A stretch of DNA of 64,000 nt from Rhodothermales bacterium (GTDB lineage: Bacteria; Bacteroidota; Rhodothermia; Rhodothermales; UBA10348). How positions within the stretch are numbered: the first letter of the stretch is position 1; each line of letters opens with the position of its first letter. The stretch is from NCBI GenBank assembly GCA_017643395.1, contig JAEPNP010000001.1, positions 703,806 to 767,805 of the forward strand, in the 5' to 3' direction. Positions 1-8,630 of the stretch are shown in pieces. The notes below the pieces were generated by a model. It was not told the DNA's origin, did not search any database, and saw only the letters and a program-made list of their open reading frames with translations. A program made the position numbers and the translations under genes.

Positions 1-24
1 TCCGAAACCGAGCCTGGGTCTGCG

Positions 25-849
25 GTGAACACAGTCAGCCACATACTCTCCAACTGGCAACACGCCGCCAGGCGTGACGGCTGGACAGAGGATGCCATCG
101 AGGAAGCTCTTCCCCATGTGATGGCCCTCATTCAGCAACACCTCGACCGAGATACGCCACCCTCGCACATCCTGGCGCTGGTGAACAGGGAGTTTGGTCA
201 CCCGGCCTCACTGGCCCTGGAATTGCGCCAGGCTCGCTCCCCCCTGACACATCTGATGGAATCGATGAACTCCAGCCACGTCCTTTCAGCGCTCTTCGGG
301 GCAGCCCTCTGCGCCGCCGTCATTCTTGTCTGGCCGCAGGCCGAGCCGGAGCGTGGTGTCCCCCACCCGGGTGGACTCACGATGACCGTACATCCCGACG
401 AGTTCGGCAACTTTGTGGTGTTGACGGCCAGGGACAGCCGTCTGCCGCCACCGATCACGTCGGCCACGGTCGGAAGCGCCATCCGCCGCGCAGAGGTCGC
501 CGTCAACGCGTTCTACATGGCCCTGGACGAGAATGATCAGGAGATGCTCGCCCTGGCGGTTGACCAGTCTGGACGGAGTTATTCGGATCTCTCACGGCTT
601 CTCGGTTACAAGGTCACGAGTCGGGAGGATGTGGTGGCCTCGTTCGACAAGGGCCACACCGAGATATCTCTCGTCACGGCCGCCCTCTATGCCCACGAGT
701 TCTCCGGGCCTCGGGGTGAGGGTATTCTGAGTGGAGGGCGTGGCGGCTCGGTGGACGCCAAGTACTACCTGGCGGCATTCGACCAGACGCTGAAAGAGCT
801 TCGCGCCTGCGCCGACAAAGGAACGTGTTCCCCGCGGAATGTTGACTAA
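25..849 (+). CDS. unknown single-pass membrane protein
   Basis: I do not recognise this protein. From the GTG at 25 it is 274 aa. Residues 1-80 are polar and helix-prone, residues about 85-103 form one hydrophobic membrane segment, and the remaining 170 residues would lie on the far side of the membrane. The reading frame is open upstream to the first base of the window, so the true start may lie outside it and the N terminus is unsure. The only downstream neighbour is convergent. Codon use matches the rest of the window, which supports a real gene. No catalytic motif was seen. Confidence 0.6.
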   Translation: MNTVSHILSNWQHAARRDGWTEDAIEEALPHVMALIQQHLDRDTPPSHILALVNREFGHPASLALELRQARSPLTHLMESMNSSHVLSALFGAALCAAVILVWPQAEPERGVPHPGGLTMTVHPDEFGNFVVLTARDSRLPPPITSATVGSAIRRAEVAVNAFYMALDENDQEMLALAVDQSGRSYSDLSRLLGYKVTSREDVVASFDKGHTEISLVTAALYAHEFSGPRGEGILSGGRGGSVDAKYYLAAFDQTLKELRACADKGTCSPRNVD

Positions 850-866
850 CACAGGGTCGGGCCCCG

Positions 867-2273
867 CTACCGCTCAAACGCCGCCAGCACCCCCTGCTCC
901 AGAATCGGCCAGATCTGGTTCATGAGACTCGACCCGAAATTCCCGCCGGTCGACACGATCACAAGGTCCAGATCATCCACCAGAATGATGTACTGCCCGC
1001 CGTTCCCGGACGCGTACTGCACGCGATACGTGCGCGGCGTCCGGGTGCGAAGCGTGCGCATCCACCACTGGTAGCCATAGGACACATCGCCCGAGAACTG
1101 GAAGCGCTCGGTCAAGCTCTCCTCGACCCAGTCCTCCGACAGCACGCGCGTCTCCTTCCACATCCCGTCCGACAGAAAGACCTGCCCCAGCCGCAGCATG
1201 TCCCGCGGACGCGTTACCGCACCGAGCGGATTGCCGACACCGGGCAGCACGTCACTCTCGGTTGGGTCTGCCATGAATTCCCGTACGAAGTTGGCCACCT
1301 GCATGCCGGTGCCCCGGGCCAGAATGTCGTTGAGCATGATGCTCGCACCGGTGTTGTAGACCCACGTGCCGCCCGGCGTAAACTGGAGCGGCTGATTGAG
1401 CACAAAGCCCGTCCAGTTCGACGGCGGAGTACGGTACATCTGCGACAGGTGATTGCTCGTATTGCCCGCCGCAGCGCCGGACTCATTCCACTCCAGCCCC
1501 GTGGACATGGTCAGCACGTGCTCCAGGGTGATGGCCTCCTTGCCCGCATTGAACTGATAGTCGGGAAAGAACCCCGACAGCGGCTCATCAACCCCGCCGA
1601 TCAGACCTCGGTCAATGGCCATCCCGATCAATGCGGATCGATAGGACTTGCTGGCTGACTGCACCTCGTGCGCCGTAAAACGGTCCCAGTTGATCTGCTG
1701 ACCGCTTGAATTGCCTCCGGGCCAGTACTCCTCGAATACCAGCTTCCCTTGGTGGGCGATGAGCAGCGAGTGGATCCCGCTCCATCTGCCACTTCGGATC
1801 CCGTCCACTTCCGCGAAGAGCAATTCCGGCCTGGGAGCGTCCATCGCCGCGACCTCCCAACCGTCCTGGTCATCCGGCGGCTGGAAATACCGGTAGGTCG
1901 CCACCGCAGAAACCAGGACCGCATTCGAGCCTTCGGCTTGGACGCGCAAGGACTGCGAGTAACCAGTGCCGAGGGTCCACTCAAACGAAGCCCGTCCTTC
2001 GGCGTCGGTCTGCGCCGTGGCCTGCTCAACCCGGCCTCCACCTCCGGTAACGTTCGCTGAAACGGAAACGCCTGGAGCGAGCTCTCCCGTCTCAAAGCGC
2101 GCCTGGATGACAACCGGCGCGTCGACGCGCAATCCCTGCGGCGCCTTTTGACCACCTCCGGACTCCAGGCTCAGCTGCACCGTGCGCACTTCCGGCTCGG
2201 GATCCGGATCGGGCGATGTGATGGCCGATTCGCCGCACGCGGCGATCAGCAGAATCATGGGGAGCAGGCGCAT
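867..2273 (-). CDS. lipoprotein serine hydrolase (beta-lactamase class C / PF00144) with Ig-like domain
   Basis: Secreted or outer-membrane-anchored penicillin-binding-protein-like hydrolase. From the ATG at 2273 the N terminus is a lipoprotein signal ending LIAAC, with the lipidated Cys at residue 13. A Pro/Asp linker and an Ig-like beta domain (about 30-127) follow, then a class C beta-lactamase fold. The catalytic SxxK is SASK at residues 206-209; the YxN position reads YNT, and the KTG-equivalent is a Ser-Gly-Asn-Gly motif near the C terminus. All three catalytic elements are present, so it is probably active, but the substrate (peptide, ester or amide) cannot be told. In-frame starts further upstream (to 2321) would only lengthen the signal region. 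It converges on the first gene with a 17-base gap. Confidence 0.85.
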   Translation of the reverse strand: MRLLPMILLIAACGESAITSPDPDPEPEVRTVQLSLESGGGQKAPQGLRVDAPVVIQARFETGELAPGVSVSANVTGGGGRVEQATAQTDAEGRASFEWTLGTGYSQSLRVQAEGSNAVLVSAVATYRYFQPPDDQDGWEVAAMDAPRPELLFAEVDGIRSGRWSGIHSLLIAHQGKLVFEEYWPGGNSSGQQINWDRFTAHEVQSASKSYRSALIGMAIDRGLIGGVDEPLSGFFPDYQFNAGKEAITLEHVLTMSTGLEWNESGAAAGNTSNHLSQMYRTPPSNWTGFVLNQPLQFTPGGTWVYNTGASIMLNDILARGTGMQVANFVREFMADPTESDVLPGVGNPLGAVTRPRDMLRLGQVFLSDGMWKETRVLSEDWVEESLTERFQFSGDVSYGYQWWMRTLRTRTPRTYRVQYASGNGGQYIILVDDLDLVIVSTGGNFGSSLMNQIWPILEQGVLAAFER

Positions 2274-2390
2274 GGGGAGTAGCAACATAGTGGCGGGCGG
2301 CCCCTCCACGGCCGTGCGCACGCTGAACCGTCAATTCTATCGGTCGCGCAGTGCCGCGATGCGCTCTTCCGGAGGGCAGCGCCGCTCCAC

Positions 2391-2600
2391 CTAATTCCGG
2401 AGCCGGATCAGCACCTCCTCATCCACGCCGGGGTAGAACCACTCGTCCTCCATCTCCACGTGATCCTGCTCCGCCAGCCAGGTATCGACGGGCGTATTCG
2501 CAAACCGCCAGGCGTATCGCCCGACCTCATCCACCACGTCCAGGAGGGCTTCCCGGGCGATGGGGTGCGAGAGGATGCGATGGGTCTGCTTCGTCTTCAT
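2391..2600 (-). CDS. small acidic protein of unknown function
   Basis: A 69-residue ORF in the gap between the serine hydrolase and hrpB. I do not recognise the family. It is rich in Asp/Glu and Trp with no membrane segment, so a soluble cytoplasmic protein is likely. The ATG at 2600 follows an AGGAG about 5 bases upstream on the minus strand, one of the few clear Shine-Dalgarno sites here and the main argument that it is translated. It is divergent from hrpB, with 53 bases between the two starts. Confidence 0.55.
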   Translation of the reverse strand: MKTKQTHRILSHPIAREALLDVVDEVGRYAWRFANTPVDTWLAEQDHVEMEDEWFYPGVDEEVLIRLRN

Positions 2601-2653
2601 CCTCTCCTATCATACGACGTTCCAGCGACATTCGACTCCGGTATCTTTCGTAG

Positions 2654-5071
2654 GTGAGCATTTCTGCCCCCGATCTCCCCGTGCGCGCGGCGCTGCCGGA
2701 CCTCCTGCGCGAGCTGACCGAACGCACGGAAGCGGTGCTTCAGGCCCCTCCCGGCGCCGGAAAAACAACCCTGGTCCCCCTAGCGCTCCTGGACGCCCCA
2801 TTCACGGGCGGTGGGCGCATTCTCGTGCTCGAACCTCGCCGGCTGGCCGCACGCGCTGCGGCACGGCGGATGGCGCAACTCCGCAGGGAACAGGTCGGCG
2901 AGACGGTGGGCTACCGGGTCCGGCAGGAATCACGCATCGGCCCGAATACCCGGATCGAGGTCATCACGGAAGGCATCCTGATCCGACTGCTGCAGGACGA
3001 TCCCTCCCTCGAGGGCGTCGCGGCCGTAGTGTTCGACGAGTTCCACGAACGCAGCCTGCAGGCGGACCTCGGACTTGCACTCACCCTGGATGCACGCTCC
3101 GCCTTCCGGCCCGAGCTGCGGGTGCTCGTGATGTCGGCAACGCTGGACGGCGCCCGCGTTTCGCGCATGCTGAATGATGCGCCCGTCATCAGCTCCGAGG
3201 GCCGCATGTTTCCGGTAGACGTCAAATGGCTCGACCGGGTGCCGCAGGGACGCGTGGAGGACACCGTGGCCTCCGCGGTTCGAAACACGCTCCCTGAAAC
3301 GGAGGGCGATGTGCTTGTCTTTCTTCCCGGAGCCGGAGAGATCCGCCGCACCGCCGAGCGACTCGAAGGTCTGGCCGCCGACATCCGCCCCCTCTACGGT
3401 GCATTGCCCTTCAACCAGCAGGACGCCGCCATCAAACCCAGTCCCGCGGGCCGGCGCAAGGTGGTGCTCTCGACCGACATCGCCGAGACCAGTCTCACCA
3501 TCGAAGGCGTGCGTGTAGTCATCGACTGCGGCCTCGCCCGCCGGCCCCTGTTCGAGCCAAACAGCGGCATGACCCGGCTGGTGACCATGCCGACGTCGCG
3601 CGCCTCTGCCGAACAACGAGCGGGCCGCGCCGGCCGACTGGCTCCGGGCACCTGCCTGCGCCTCTGGACGCGCGCGGAGCACGCGGCTCGGCGCGATTTC
3701 GAGCCCCCCGAAATACTGGGCGCGGACCTCGCCCAACTATTGCTCGAGCTCGCCGTCTGGGGTACCACCGCCGACGCGCTGAGATGGATGGATCCTCCCG
3801 AAGAAAGGGCGCTCGCCGGCGCGTCGGAGCTGCTGAATCAGCTCGGCGCGCTCGATGGGGACCGCATCTCCGCACAGGGCCGGCGCATGGTGCGATTCGG
3901 TGCCCACCCGCGTCTGGCGCACATGCTGCTGGCAGCCACTTCGCCCTCGGCGCAGGTCACGGCGACCCAGTTGGCCGCACTGATCGAGGAAGGAGACCCG
4001 CTGCGCAACGCGTCCTCGGCAGACGTTGCTCTTCGACTCCCGCTCCGCGACAAGCGCCTCCAGCGTACGGCGGCAGAATTCGCCCGAAGGCTGAAGGCGC
4101 CGAAGGCAGACGTCGATCCGGCCGTGGCAGGAATGCTATTGGCCAGGGCCTACCCGGACCGCATCGCCCAGCGAACGGCGGAGGGTCGGTTCAGACTGCG
4201 CAACGGTCGGCAGGTGCATCTTCACAAGGGAGATCCCCTGTGCGATGCGGACTTCCTCGCCGTAGCGCACACCGGTGGTCGCAACCATCAGGTGTTTCTG
4301 GCGGCCCCTCTGGAGGCCTCCGAAGTCGAGGCGGTGTTCGAGGATCAGATCACGGAGGAGACGCTGGTCTCCTGGGATGCCTCGTCCGATCGGGCCGCGG
4401 CCGTGCGGCGGAGGGCACTCGGCGCGGTCGTGCTCTCGGAGGCCTCGGCGTCCGACGTCGGCTCAGACGAAATCGCCCGAGCCCTCATGGAGCAGGTCCG
4501 GGAACGAGGCCTGCACCTCCTGCCATGGGACAAAGCCAGCCGGCAACTGCAGGACCGATTGAACTTCCTGCACGCGCGCGACCCGGACTGGCCGTCTCGA
4601 AGCGAGGCCTGGTTGACCGAACACGCCGAAGAATGGCTGCTGCAGCACCTCACCGGCATGGCGCGACTCTCGGATCTCAGAAAGCTGGATTTGGCGGAGG
4701 CGTTACTGACCGGCATGGACTGGTCCATGCGTCAGGCCCTGGACGGCCGAGTGCCGACTCACCTGCAGGTGCCGACCGGCTCCCGGATTCGCATCGACTA
4801 CTCCGACCCGCAGAGTCCGGTATTGGCCGTGCGCATCCAGGAGGTCTTCGGCATGACCGATACGCCACGCATTGAAGGCGTGCCGGTAACGATGCACCTG
4901 CTCTCACCCGCGCAGAGACCCCTCCAGATCACCACGAATCTGAAGGGGTTCTGGGAATCGAGCTATTTCGATGTTCGCAAGGACATGCGCGGGCGGTATC
5001 CCAAGCACTACTGGCCCGAGAACCCGCTCGAGGCGGAGCCTACCCGCAGGGCCAAGCCCCGCAAGCGCTAG
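2654..5071 (+). CDS. hrpB: ATP-dependent RNA helicase HrpB
   Basis: DEAH-box helicase of the HrpB family, 805 aa, the usual length. Walker A (GAGKTT) lies near residues 37-42, the DEFH box near 128-131, the SAT motif near 160, and motif VI ends QRAGRAGR in the second RecA-like domain. The helicase-associated and HrpB-specific C-terminal regions follow, ending in a Lys/Arg-rich tail. HrpB is a cytoplasmic RNA helicase whose physiological RNA substrate is not settled. The start is a GTG at 2654. A TATCTTTC at 2643-2650 resembles the Bacteroidota -7 element, which would make the transcript almost leaderless. It converges with the TonB receptor gene, 2 bases apart. Confidence 0.95.
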   Translation: MSISAPDLPVRAALPDLLRELTERTEAVLQAPPGAGKTTLVPLALLDAPFTGGGRILVLEPRRLAARAAARRMAQLRREQVGETVGYRVRQESRIGPNTRIEVITEGILIRLLQDDPSLEGVAAVVFDEFHERSLQADLGLALTLDARSAFRPELRVLVMSATLDGARVSRMLNDAPVISSEGRMFPVDVKWLDRVPQGRVEDTVASAVRNTLPETEGDVLVFLPGAGEIRRTAERLEGLAADIRPLYGALPFNQQDAAIKPSPAGRRKVVLSTDIAETSLTIEGVRVVIDCGLARRPLFEPNSGMTRLVTMPTSRASAEQRAGRAGRLAPGTCLRLWTRAEHAARRDFEPPEILGADLAQLLLELAVWGTTADALRWMDPPEERALAGASELLNQLGALDGDRISAQGRRMVRFGAHPRLAHMLLAATSPSAQVTATQLAALIEEGDPLRNASSADVALRLPLRDKRLQRTAAEFARRLKAPKADVDPAVAGMLLARAYPDRIAQRTAEGRFRLRNGRQVHLHKGDPLCDADFLAVAHTGGRNHQVFLAAPLEASEVEAVFEDQITEETLVSWDASSDRAAAVRRRALGAVVLSEASASDVGSDEIARALMEQVRERGLHLLPWDKASRQLQDRLNFLHARDPDWPSRSEAWLTEHAEEWLLQHLTGMARLSDLRKLDLAEALLTGMDWSMRQALDGRVPTHLQVPTGSRIRIDYSDPQSPVLAVRIQEVFGMTDTPRIEGVPVTMHLLSPAQRPLQITTNLKGFWESSYFDVRKDMRGRYPKHYWPENPLEAEPTRRAKPRKR

Positions 5072-5073
5072 TT

Positions 5074-7233
5074 CTAAAATTTCCAGGCCAGGCCAAGGCG
5101 CAGAGCGCGCGGCCATCCCGGTGTGAAGTGGCGTTCTTCGATGCCTGCCGGCTCGTTGGACAGGCGCGAGAGGGTGGCGAACTGGGCTTCATCCCAATCG
5201 GAATCCGTCACGTTCTGGATGGCAGCGGTGACGTCCAGCGAACCGAACGTGCGACCGATCTCAGCATCGACCCGGAACTGGGACGGGGCGGTCAACGAAC
5301 CGTCTTCGTTGAGCGGTCGCTCCCCAAGCCCCGTCATCGACAGAGACGCATGCGACGCGCCCGGAGTCCAGGCGATCTCGGCTGACCCAACCATGCGCGG
5401 TGCCAGCGGCACACGGCCGCCTTCCACCATGCGTGCGCGGGAGGCCGTCGCCGATCCCTCCAGGAACAGGCTCTGAGCAAGCGCGAAGCGTGCGGAGGCC
5501 TCCACGCCCAGGCGACGGGTCGCACCACTCAACTCGGTGGTACCGGCATCGCCCACAAAGACGAACTCCCGATCCAGTGCAATCCGCCACAACGCCACGG
5601 ACAGCGTGGTGCGGTTGCCCGGGCGTGCACGCACGCCCACCTCGGAAGCCAGAGCCGGCGCCACGGGCGTGGAGTCCGGGCCGCCACGAACGACGCTGCG
5701 CGCATCGTTCGAATGAAATGCCCGGCCGATGCCGCCGAACAGCTCGGTGCCCGGACTGATCGCGTACGCCGCGGAAACCCGTGGGCTAAGCAGGGCGGCG
5801 CTGCGACTGGTGCCGTCGAGCTCAAAGCGAAACGCATCGGCCCGCAGGGCAGCGGTGGTTCTGAATCTCGGACCTATGACGGCCGTCCAGCTGGTCCAGC
5901 CACCGGTATGCAACTGGGCGATCTCGCCGCGGTCGATAACCGAGCCGCGCTCCCTTGAGGGACTCTGCCACAGCCCGACAGAAATGTCGTCCGCGCGAAC
6001 CGAAGCGGCGAAGGTTCTCGTCACAAGCGCAGGACCGAACTCGAAGCGGTCGGTAAGCATCACCCGGCCGCCGCCGAGGGTCCGGCGATCCTGCTGCTCG
6101 ATCATGTCGCCCTGCTCCTGGTTCTCCAGGAAGAAGGTGAAGTTGGAGTACAGGTTCAGGCGGTACCGCGACACCCACGCGTTGGCCTGCACAGTGCGCG
6201 AGCCCTCCTGGCGCTCCCACGCAGCAGTGGCCCACTGCCGTTCGGTGTGCCCGCCCTCCAGCGGATCCAGTGAACCAAAGCGACCGATCTGACCGCTGGC
6301 CACAGCGCGATCCGGGATTTGGCCCGATGCGGTCCAGTCGGCGTCGTACGCGCCCGCCGAGACATGCAGGTTGCCAAAGGTCTGTGAGGCAAACAGATTG
6401 GTGCGCCGCACGCCCTGCGGGTTCGCAAACGGACCATCGGCGCGGTCGTGACTGACGGCGGCGTAGCCGTTTCCGAGCTGCAGCAGTCCCATCGCCCGAC
6501 GGCCTCCGAAAGACCCGCCCTCGACGGTAATCATGTTCTGCGGAATGGTCCGTCGTGTCGAGAAGGCGACGCCCCCGGCGGTGGCCAGGTCACCGAACTC
6601 TGCGGATACGGGTCCCTTCTCCACGCGCACGCTCTCAACCGTCTCGGGGATGAAGAAGTGCAGGTCCGCATAGCCCTGCCCGTGCCCGTGGGACACCAGG
6701 TTGATGGGCATGCCGTCGATCTCGAGGGCCACGTCGGTGCCGTGGTCGGCGTCGAATCCGCGCAGGAACAGCTGCTCAGCCTTGCCGCCGCCCGCGTGCT
6801 GGGAGGCCACCAGGCCAGGTACCAGCTCAAGGAGGTCCGGCGTGGTCTTGCGGGGCCTTCCGCTGCGGTCGGCCGTGCGTAGTGTGATGGACGATGCGGA
6901 GGTCGCCGGGGCCAACGCTTCCGCCACGATCTCCGAGAGATCAACGGTGCGCTCTTCCAGGCGGATTTCCTCAGCGGGCAAAGCCGATTCGGCGGCGACA
7001 AAACCGACATAGTGCACACGGATCCGGACCCCTGCGTCATCGGCGGCCGTCAGTTCAAAGCGACCATCGAAGTCGGTCACGGTGCCCTGGGAAGTCCCCA
7101 CCACAAACACCTGGGCGCCCGGCAGCGGTTTGCCGGTGTCGGCGGCGACCACTCGCCCTGAAATACGCTGCTGGCTGAAGGCCTGGTCGGCGGTGGCCAA
7201 AACGAGGGCCAGTAGAATCAAGAGTGCTCGCAT
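5074..7233 (-). CDS. TonB-dependent outer-membrane receptor
   Basis: A 719-aa TonB-dependent receptor. A signal peptide (1-20) is followed by a carboxypeptidase-regulatory-like beta domain (about 21-95), a plug domain (about 110-220, with a His/Gly-rich stretch after the DGMPIN motif) and a 22-strand-type barrel ending in an aromatic C-terminal strand (LGLAWKF). Such receptors import a ligand across the outer membrane with energy from TonB. The ligand is unknown. It is the last gene of the operon 11233-5074. Its ATG overlaps the stop of the TPR gene (TGATG), so translation is coupled. The histidines in the plug hint at a metal or metal complex, but that is inference. Confidence 0.92.
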   Translation of the reverse strand: MRALLILLALVLATADQAFSQQRISGRVVAADTGKPLPGAQVFVVGTSQGTVTDFDGRFELTAADDAGVRIRVHYVGFVAAESALPAEEIRLEERTVDLSEIVAEALAPATSASSITLRTADRSGRPRKTTPDLLELVPGLVASQHAGGGKAEQLFLRGFDADHGTDVALEIDGMPINLVSHGHGQGYADLHFFIPETVESVRVEKGPVSAEFGDLATAGGVAFSTRRTIPQNMITVEGGSFGGRRAMGLLQLGNGYAAVSHDRADGPFANPQGVRRTNLFASQTFGNLHVSAGAYDADWTASGQIPDRAVASGQIGRFGSLDPLEGGHTERQWATAAWERQEGSRTVQANAWVSRYRLNLYSNFTFFLENQEQGDMIEQQDRRTLGGGRVMLTDRFEFGPALVTRTFAASVRADDISVGLWQSPSRERGSVIDRGEIAQLHTGGWTSWTAVIGPRFRTTAALRADAFRFELDGTSRSAALLSPRVSAAYAISPGTELFGGIGRAFHSNDARSVVRGGPDSTPVAPALASEVGVRARPGNRTTLSVALWRIALDREFVFVGDAGTTELSGATRRLGVEASARFALAQSLFLEGSATASRARMVEGGRVPLAPRMVGSAEIAWTPGASHASLSMTGLGERPLNEDGSLTAPSQFRVDAEIGRTFGSLDVTAAIQNVTDSDWDEAQFATLSRLSNEPAGIEERHFTPGWPRALRLGLAWKF

Positions 7234-8513
7234 CAGCCCGCCAGGATGTCGGTGGCCTCGGCAGCGGCCGAAGGCGACTCGATGTGAAGACCTTCCTCCA
7301 GGGCGCGCTCAAGAAGCGTGCGCCCCTGGGCCACCAGCCCCGCTCCGACATAGATCTGACCGGCGCGGAAGCTCAGTTTGGCGTCCCCGTTGTCGAAACG
7401 CATCGCATGGTCGATGAACTCGATGGCCTGTTCCGAGCGACCCAGCTTGTGAAGCACCCAGGCGTAGGTCTCGTTGGCATGCAGGTGGTCCGGGCGGCGC
7501 GCGATTTCGATGCTGGCCAGCCAGAGCGCGCCGTCCAGTCGGGTCTCCTCGTCGGCGTAGAAGTCGGCCAGCTCCATGTTGACGTTCTCTCCCATGGCCT
7601 GCGCGTCTTCTAGGCCGCGCTCAATGGCGATCGTGGCTTCCGCTGCCCGCTGCTCGTCGCCCATGGCGAGGTACACCTCCAGAGCCAGCTCTTCGAAGCC
7701 TGCTCCGGGGGCCAGCGCCATGGCCTGCTCGATCAGGTAGTCCGCGTGCTGCACCCGGCCCTCCAGCAGAGCAAGGTGGGCCAAACCGGCGACCGCATGC
7801 GCATACCCGGGATGCTCCTCGAGAATTCCGGTCAGGATGCGACGCGCCGCAGCATGGTCTCCGCTGCCGAGGGCCAGTTGAGACAGTTGGTAGAGTGCCC
7901 AGGAGCGGCCTTCGCTGCCGATGGTGCCTGCGCCTGCCGCAAACTCCATCGCCCGAATGGCACCTTCTTCGTCGCCGAGCAGCTCACGGATATAGGAGGC
8001 GCGGGAGTAGGAGGAGAGGTCGGGGCGGCGCTCCAGCATCTGATCCATGGCGGTGACGGCCTCGTCGTAGCGACCCAGCTCGACAAGCGCGTCGACCAGG
8101 GTGCCGTAGTTGTAGGCGTGACCCGGCGACTCGGCGATCAGCTCGCGAGCCTGCGCTTCAGACTGCTCGAACTGATGCAGCTTGTTGAGCAGCGTGCCCC
8201 GCAGAACGCGTGCGCGGTAGTGGTTTGGGTCCAGGTCGAGCGCTTTTTTTAGCTGCGCCTCTACACGTGGTACGAAAAAGGTCTCGTCCGCAGTGGCACG
8301 GGCCTGGCCCAGGTAGTATTGCGCAAGGTCCACATAGCCGTCCGCGCGGTTGGGCTCGCGCATGACGCGCTCGATCAGGGAAGCTTCCGCGCCGGCGGAT
8401 GAAGCGGAGGCAGTGACGATGGTGCCGCGGTCGGGCAACGACTGGGTGTCGGCTGTCAGCAGGAATGCTGCGGCACCTGCAAAGAGCAGCGCGGCAAAGA
8501 TGAATCGTTTCAT
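7233..8513 (-). CDS. exported tetratricopeptide-repeat protein
   Basis: A 426-aa TPR protein with an N-terminal signal or anchor (residues 1-22) and about ten helical repeats filling the rest. TPR proteins act as scaffolds, and in this position it probably serves the neighbouring DUF4331 protein and TonB receptor in the periplasm. The frame extends to a TTG at 8531, but the ATG at 8513 begins a standard signal peptide (MKRFIF...) and is preferred. Its TGA overlaps the receptor ATG. Upstream, 117 bases holding a strong hairpin separate it from the DUF4331 gene. Confidence 0.88.
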   Translation of the reverse strand: MKRFIFAALLFAGAAAFLLTADTQSLPDRGTIVTASASSAGAEASLIERVMREPNRADGYVDLAQYYLGQARATADETFFVPRVEAQLKKALDLDPNHYRARVLRGTLLNKLHQFEQSEAQARELIAESPGHAYNYGTLVDALVELGRYDEAVTAMDQMLERRPDLSSYSRASYIRELLGDEEGAIRAMEFAAGAGTIGSEGRSWALYQLSQLALGSGDHAAARRILTGILEEHPGYAHAVAGLAHLALLEGRVQHADYLIEQAMALAPGAGFEELALEVYLAMGDEQRAAEATIAIERGLEDAQAMGENVNMELADFYADEETRLDGALWLASIEIARRPDHLHANETYAWVLHKLGRSEQAIEFIDHAMRFDNGDAKLSFRAGQIYVGAGLVAQGRTLLERALEEGLHIESPSAAAEATDILAG

Positions 8514-8577
8514 GACAGAGAGGAGGTTCAAGGTGGGTGATGAGAGCGCCGATCCGGCGCGTTTCGATGGGATTCAC

Positions 8578-8618
8578 GTGTCGCCGGGGCGCCCCGTCGG
8601 GCGCCCCGTTGGCGACAC
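8578..8618 (-). terminator. strong hairpin in the operon, possible attenuator
   Basis: A 41-base near-perfect inverted repeat. Outer arms GTGTCGCC/GGCGACAC flank inner GGGCGCCCC arms. It lies 13 bases after the DUF4331 stop and 65 bases before the TPR start. No U tract follows on the minus strand, so it may stabilise the 3' end of the upstream message or attenuate, not fully terminate. Confidence 0.55.
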
Positions 8619-8630
8619 GCTCCCCTCTGC